Below are positions 5,809 through 8,749 of a stretch of DNA of 8,749 nt, piece after piece. Every line of letters starts with the position of its first letter. Positions within the stretch are counted from its first letter, which is position 1. Below the pieces are notes generated by a model. That model was not told the origin of the DNA and ran no database searches. It was given only the letters and a program-made list of their open reading frames with translations. Location: positions 1 to 8,749 of the forward strand of contig DTPJ01000863.1 of NCBI GenBank assembly GCA_011334435.1, read 5' to 3'. The translations under genes and the position numbers were made by a program. This stretch comes from Candidatus Poribacteria bacterium (GTDB taxonomy: Bacteria; Poribacteria; DTPJ01).

Positions 5809-6691
5809 GGCGGTATTATTGAAAATACTTGAGATCATTGGGATCATATTAGCTTCCAAATACAGAGGAATATTGCTCAGTATAATTATCGTAATATCTC
5901 TCTTAATTGTTCGGCGAATTTTTACCAAGATTATAAAAGCTTACATCAGCAGAAAAGAATTTAAAGAGGAAAATATAACGCAGTTTATGATGACGTGGAA
6001 ATATATCTGGACCGCGATCATCACTATAATGGGCATAATAGGCTTAAGCGGTTCAATGAAAGCGGTTGGAATTTCTGCTGGCTTTATGGGAATGGTGCTT
6101 GGTTGGTCACTTCAAGCCCCTGTTACAGGTATTGCCGCATGGCTTATGATCATACTCAAACGACCTTTCAAAATCGGTGATAGAGTTATCATCGCAGGAA
6201 TCATCGGTGACGTTATGGATGTGACTATGACGCACATAATACTAAATCAAGTTGGTGGAACTGTCGGCGGAGAAGAACGTTCTGGAAGGGCGGTCTTGAT
6301 ACCAAATGCTATTATGTTCAGTCAAGTTATTATGAATTATACGCTTCAACAGGATTATATATTAGACGAAGTTCCAGTTAGAATTACATTTGAATCCGAT
6401 TGGGAGGAAGCGGAGAGGATACTTGTTGAAGCGGCAAAGAAAGTCACAAGTGATGTCATTGAAAAGACAGGCGATCAGCCTTTCATAAGGGCAGAGCTTT
6501 TTGACGCAGGTGTTTTGATGAGGCTGAGATATAAAGTTGAGCCTCCTAATCGTCAAGAAATATCAACATATATAGTCCGAGAAATTTTCAGGGAATTTGC
6601 CAATAATTCAAAAGTGGAGTTTTGCTATCCTAAATCAGAGATCACTTATGAATGGAAAGATTGGCGAAAAGAGCGAACCAAAAAGGCTTAA
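5792..6691 (+). CDS. MscS-family mechanosensitive ion channel (second of tandem pair)
   Basis: A 299-residue paralogue of the preceding channel, about half identical by eye from the pore helix onward. Hydrophobic segments are at about 27-45 and 70-86; the pore helix is at 90-124 (GFMGMVLGWSLQAPVTGIAA), followed by RPFKIGDRV (124-132). The conserved loop QVGGTVGGEERSGR (153-166) and the C-terminal alpha/beta domain with SDWEEAE (202-208) are shared with the first copy. The SLQAP here is closer to classical MscS LQ than the MLYAP of the first copy. It has an N-terminal amphipathic extension of about 25 residues that the first copy lacks. The start at 5792 is supported by AAGGA eight bases upstream inside the first gene, giving a 17-nt overlap and likely translational coupling. 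Whether the two subunits form mixed heptamers is unknown. Confidence 0.9.
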   Translation: MMGEIKAVLLKILEIIGIILASKYRGILLSIIIVISLLIVRRIFTKIIKAYISRKEFKEENITQFMMTWKYIWTAIITIMGIIGLSGSMKAVGISAGFMGMVLGWSLQAPVTGIAAWLMIILKRPFKIGDRVIIAGIIGDVMDVTMTHIILNQVGGTVGGEERSGRAVLIPNAIMFSQVIMNYTLQQDYILDEVPVRITFESDWEEAERILVEAAKKVTSDVIEKTGDQPFIRAELFDAGVLMRLRYKVEPPNRQEISTYIVREIFREFANNSKVEFCYPKSEITYEWKDWRKERTKKA

Positions 6692-6723
6692 TTAACCTTT
6701 ATTTTTAGCCATTAAATAACACA

Positions 6724-6754
6724 TAGAAACACGGAAAAGTTTCTAAATTTTTTT
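6724..6754 (+). terminator. Terminator-like hairpin with T7 tract directly before a ribosome site
   Basis: TAGAAAC (6724-6730) pairs with GTTTCTA (6739-6745) across an 8-nt loop, followed by AA and seven T residues (6748-6754). It fits an intrinsic terminator for the mscS pair, though the stem has only two G-C pairs. GGAGGG of the next gene starts at 6755, with no room for a promoter between, so a role as attenuator or 5' leader structure is also possible. Confidence 0.45.
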
Positions 6755-6765
6755 GGAGGGACATT

Positions 6766-7530
6766 ATGAAATTAGGTTTGGTAACTTACAATATGGCGAA
6801 AGATTGGGATGTAGATACAATTATCCAAATGTGCGAAAAAACTGGATTTGCGGGCGTTGAGCTTAGAACAACACATGCACATAAAGTTGAGGTCAATCTA
6901 AGTGCCGATGAACGCAAAGCAGTTAAAGAAAAATTCGCTAACTCAAAAATTGAGCTTGCTGGACTTGGTAGTGCTTTTGAGTATCATTCAACCGATCAAG
7001 CGGAAGTCAGAAGAAATATTGAAGGGACGAAGGAATATATAGTCCTTGCACATGACGTCGGTGCGCCAGGCGTAAAGGTTAGACCTAACGGTTTGCCCCA
7101 AAGTGTGCCGGTGGAAAAAACTCTTGAACAGATAGGATTAGCATTGAAGGAATGTGGAAAATTTGCACAGGATTATGGTATTGAAATTAGACTTGAAGTT
7201 CACGGCGGAGGAACAAGCCATGTCCCATATATCCGTCAAATCTTGGATATTGCGGACTGTAAAAACGTCGTTGCGTGCTGGAACTCTAATAGCGGTGAGG
7301 TTGAGAACGGATCAATCAGAAATAACTTCTCATATTTAGCTGGAAGGATCGGGCTTGTGCATATAAACGAGTTATATAACTCATATCCCTGGCGCGAACT
7401 TTTCCAACTGCTTCATCAATCCGTTTATAAAGGCTTTACGCTTGCAGAGATCGCAGGTAGTCCTGACCCTGAAAGAGTGATGAGATATTATAAATTAGCA
7501 TGGGATTTATTAACTGCTGGGCTTGTCTAA
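6766..7530 (+). CDS. Sugar phosphate isomerase/epimerase-like TIM-barrel protein
   Basis: A 254-residue protein of the xylose-isomerase-like TIM-barrel superfamily (AP_endonuc_2 type), a typical length for the IolI/IolE-like group. Strand-end motifs occur in the usual order: GFAGVELR (27-34), LEVHGGG (143-149), VACWNSNSGE (169-178), LVHINE (197-202) and TLAEIAG (225-231). Candidate metal or active-site residues are E144, H146, H199 and E228. The third strand position, commonly an Asp and a His in this family, reads WNSN here, so metal coordination or substrate may differ from the classic enzymes. The likely role is isomerising or epimerising a sugar or polyol derivative in the cytoplasm; the substrate is unknown. 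The start is firm, with GGAGGG six bases upstream. The gene follows the mscS pair by 74 nt but is separated from it by a terminator-like hairpin. Confidence 0.85.
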   Translation: MKLGLVTYNMAKDWDVDTIIQMCEKTGFAGVELRTTHAHKVEVNLSADERKAVKEKFANSKIELAGLGSAFEYHSTDQAEVRRNIEGTKEYIVLAHDVGAPGVKVRPNGLPQSVPVEKTLEQIGLALKECGKFAQDYGIEIRLEVHGGGTSHVPYIRQILDIADCKNVVACWNSNSGEVENGSIRNNFSYLAGRIGLVHINELYNSYPWRELFQLLHQSVYKGFTLAEIAGSPDPERVMRYYKLAWDLLTAGLV

Positions 7531-7567
7531 ACTTTAATTAGTTTACAAAATCCATCTAAATTTCCTT

Positions 7568-7683
7568 AGAGACCCTTCCCTTCGTTCAGGGTGACATATA
7601 AATATCATTCGTATAAATGTTATTTGGACATATAAATGTCATTTGGACATATAAATGTCATTTTGAGCGAATAGAGAAATCTT
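7568..7683. repeat. Inverted-end intergenic element (MITE-like)
   Basis: The left end, ACCCTTCCCTTCGTTCAGGG continuing into TGACAT at 7597, is an imperfect inverted copy of the right end, which starts ATGTCATTTTGAGCG at 7655. Read in the same direction, the ends share TTCG(T/C)TCA, a variable GGG/AAA triplet, then TGACAT. I know the 'TTCGTTCAGGGTGACA' style of end from repeated non-coding elements in several environmental bacterial genomes. No coding capacity and no clear target-site duplication are visible. Confidence 0.5.
7593..7665. repeat. Tandem array of palindromic 19-nt units
   Basis: The unit GACATATAAATGTCATTTG occurs at 7627-7645 and 7646-7665 (with one extra T). Degenerate copies lie at 7593-7611 and 7612-7626, the latter lacking its first four bases. 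Each full unit contains the hairpin GACAT-ATAA-ATGTC. The array sits between the inverted ends of the larger element. Confidence 0.8.
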
Positions 7684-7734
7684 AATTTTATTAAAAAGAG
7701 ACCTATAAATTTAACCGCAAATTGAAGGCTAATT

Positions 7735-8466
7735 ATGAAAGAATTAGAAGATGCCTTTGGGCGAGCTTTATATGATTGTTTTCTTGGCAAAAGTGACTGT
7801 GAAATCATCATAGAACGCGATGACGGCTATATAGACCTTGATATAAACACAGGCAAATATTTTGCTGAGTCAGAAGATTGGGAGCCATACTATCGTGAGG
7901 CAATGAAACATGCGAAAGGGCGTATTCTGGACATAGGTTGCGGAGCGGGAAGACATTCGCTTTATCTTCAAGATATGGGATTTGAGGTTGTCGGAATAGA
8001 TATTTCTCCAAAAGCCATAGAGACATGTAAAGCGAGGGGATTATTAGATGCAAGGGTGATGTCCATAAACGATATAAATGATAAACTTGGGCAATTTGAC
8101 ACAATATTGATGTTAGGCAACAACTTCGGATTGTTTGGAAGTTATAAAGGTGCTAAATCATTGCTAAAAAAATTCCATTCTATCACAAATAATCATGCCA
8201 GAATAATAGCAGAGACGAACGATATATATCAAACTAATAATCCATTCCATCTTGAATATCACGAGCTCAACAGAAGACGTAACAGAATGCCCGGTCAATT
8301 ACGCATCCGTGCAAGATACAAAAAATATGCTACTCCTTGGTTCAATTATCTTATGGTCTCTAAATCAGAGATTGAGGAGATAGTCAAAGGGACAGGCTGG
8401 AAAATTGATCATTTCATTGATTCGGATTCATCAAACTACATAGCTATAATTGAAAAAGGGTTCTAA
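7735..8466 (+). CDS. Class I SAM-dependent methyltransferase
   Basis: A 243-residue methyltransferase of the Rossmann-like class I fold. Motif I is ILDIGCGAGRH (64-74), which binds S-adenosylmethionine, and the acidic end of the second strand is VVGIDIS (85-91). A later strand reads FDTILMLGNNFGLF (121-134), and a C-terminal region (about 180-243) with YLMVSKSEIEEIVKGTGW fits the usual late helix and strand of Methyltransf_11/25-type proteins. The N-terminal 45 residues, with GYIDLDINTGKYF, are a cap-like extension. The substrate is unknown: no ribosomal, quinone or antibiotic signature is evident, and NNFGLF replaces the catalytic motifs seen in N- or C5-nucleobase enzymes. The ATG at 7735 has GAAGG six bases upstream. 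The gene appears to be transcribed alone, with a repeat element before it and a large inverted repeat after it. Confidence 0.88.
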   Translation: MKELEDAFGRALYDCFLGKSDCEIIIERDDGYIDLDINTGKYFAESEDWEPYYREAMKHAKGRILDIGCGAGRHSLYLQDMGFEVVGIDISPKAIETCKARGLLDARVMSINDINDKLGQFDTILMLGNNFGLFGSYKGAKSLLKKFHSITNNHARIIAETNDIYQTNNPFHLEYHELNRRRNRMPGQLRIRARYKKYATPWFNYLMVSKSEIEEIVKGTGWKIDHFIDSDSSNYIAIIEKGF

Positions 8467-8475
8467 AAATAAGTC

Positions 8476-8527
8476 GGTTAAAGGTTAAGAATTAGAGAAT
8501 TGAAAATGTAACTCTTAACCTTTAACC
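8476..8527. terminator. Perfect 15-bp inverted repeat between convergent genes
   Basis: GGTTAAAGGTTAAGA (8476-8490) pairs perfectly with TCTTAACCTTTAACC (8513-8527) across a 22-nt loop. It lies between the methyltransferase stop and the convergent partial gene's stop. On the minus strand a TTATTTTTAG run follows, supporting termination of the right-hand gene; on the plus strand the T tract is poor. Confidence 0.6.
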
Positions 8528-8536
8528 CCCAATCTT

Positions 8537-8749
8537 TCAATCTGCTGCTTTGGATTTTTCATTCTCTTCTTTTCCTTCTGCTTTCCAGACATCACGAGTC
8601 CATATATCCTTTTTCCCATAGCTTGCCCAAGCGATGTCTGCTAATCTTCCATATTCAGCGGAATATTTATCCAAATAGTCAGCCATTTCTGTTATTATAG
8701 TTTCAGCACCTTCATGTGTCGGGTGTGCGTTATTCAGAGTGACAGCTTC
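8537..8749 (-). CDS. 3' end of an unidentified gene (partial, runs off the window)
   Basis: The minus strand is open from the window edge to a TGA at 8537-8539, giving the last 70 residues of a protein. The visible part begins EAVTLNNAHPTHEGAETI, continues through a helix-like TEMADYLDKYSAEYG segment and WASYGKKDIWTRDVW, and ends in a charged tail (KAEGKEENEKSKAAD). Balanced composition and lack of stops support real coding sequence. NNAHPTHEG followed by a long helix faintly recalls the final H-P block of GDSL/SGNH hydrolases (D-x-x-H-P). The Asp position is Asn here, so I do not assign the family. A dihydrolipoamide-dehydrogenase-like HPT end was also considered, but the tail is too long. 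Confidence 0.65.
   Translation of the reverse strand, partial: EAVTLNNAHPTHEGAETIITEMADYLDKYSAEYGRLADIAWASYGKKDIWTRDVWKAEGKEENEKSKAAD

Noticed and set aside
6682..6706. AAAGG/CCTTT inverted repeat with a T-rich tail over the stop of the second mscS gene
   Set aside because: The central palindrome leaves almost no loop and the stem is interrupted. The hairpin at 6724-6754 is a better terminator candidate.
7593..7665. Short regularly repeated units considered as a CRISPR array
   Set aside because: The units are directly adjacent with no spacers, are only 15-20 nt long, and no cas gene is nearby.

Overview
The window comes from an AT-rich bacterial genome (roughly 35-40% G+C by eye, with intergenic stretches much lower). 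Genes are spaced by short AT-rich gaps, and most starts have clear GGAG-type Shine-Dalgarno sites. A LolA-like envelope protein suggests a diderm (Gram-negative-type) bacterium. The mix of a non-heme URO-D family protein, a xylose-isomerase-like TIM-barrel protein and uncharacterised exported proteins is what I would expect from an uncultured environmental lineage, but I cannot name the phylum from sequence alone.

Layout: (1) 1-352 holds no intact gene, only a coding-like remnant on the + strand. (2) 339-2334 is a two-gene minus-strand operon: a membrane-anchored LolA-like protein followed 4 nt later by an exported TIM-barrel, glycoside-hydrolase-like protein. A good promoter (TTGATA-17-GATAAT) precedes it. 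(3) 2600-3658 (+) is a URO-D/MtaA-type protein that is clearly not HemE and ends in a long hairpin. (4) 3768-4331 (-) is a small basic protein made of four tandem helix-turn-helix (SANT/Myb-like) repeats, with a TTGACA/extended -10 promoter and a leader of about 150 nt. (5) 4332-4902 is a 571-base gap holding that promoter, an almost perfect 38-bp inverted copy of the 3' part of the URO-D gene, and a possible 6-codon leader peptide next to a hairpin. (6) 4903-6691 (+) encodes two overlapping, divergent MscS-type mechanosensitive channels. (7) 6766-7530 (+) is a sugar-phosphate isomerase/epimerase-like protein whose Shine-Dalgarno directly abuts a terminator-like hairpin. (8) 7568-7683 is a non-coding element with inverted ends and internal palindromic 19-nt units. 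(9) 7735-8466 (+) is a class I SAM methyltransferase. (10) 8537-8749 (-) is the 3' end of an unidentified gene.

The genes do not form one obvious pathway. The clearest functional units are the exported-protein pair and the mscS pair. The URO-D and isomerase-like proteins are families often found in small-molecule or sugar catabolism, but no partner genes here fix a substrate. The most unusual signals are the 38-bp inverted repeat bracketing the four-repeat HTH gene, the HTH protein itself, and the structured leaders in front of the mscS pair and the isomerase gene.
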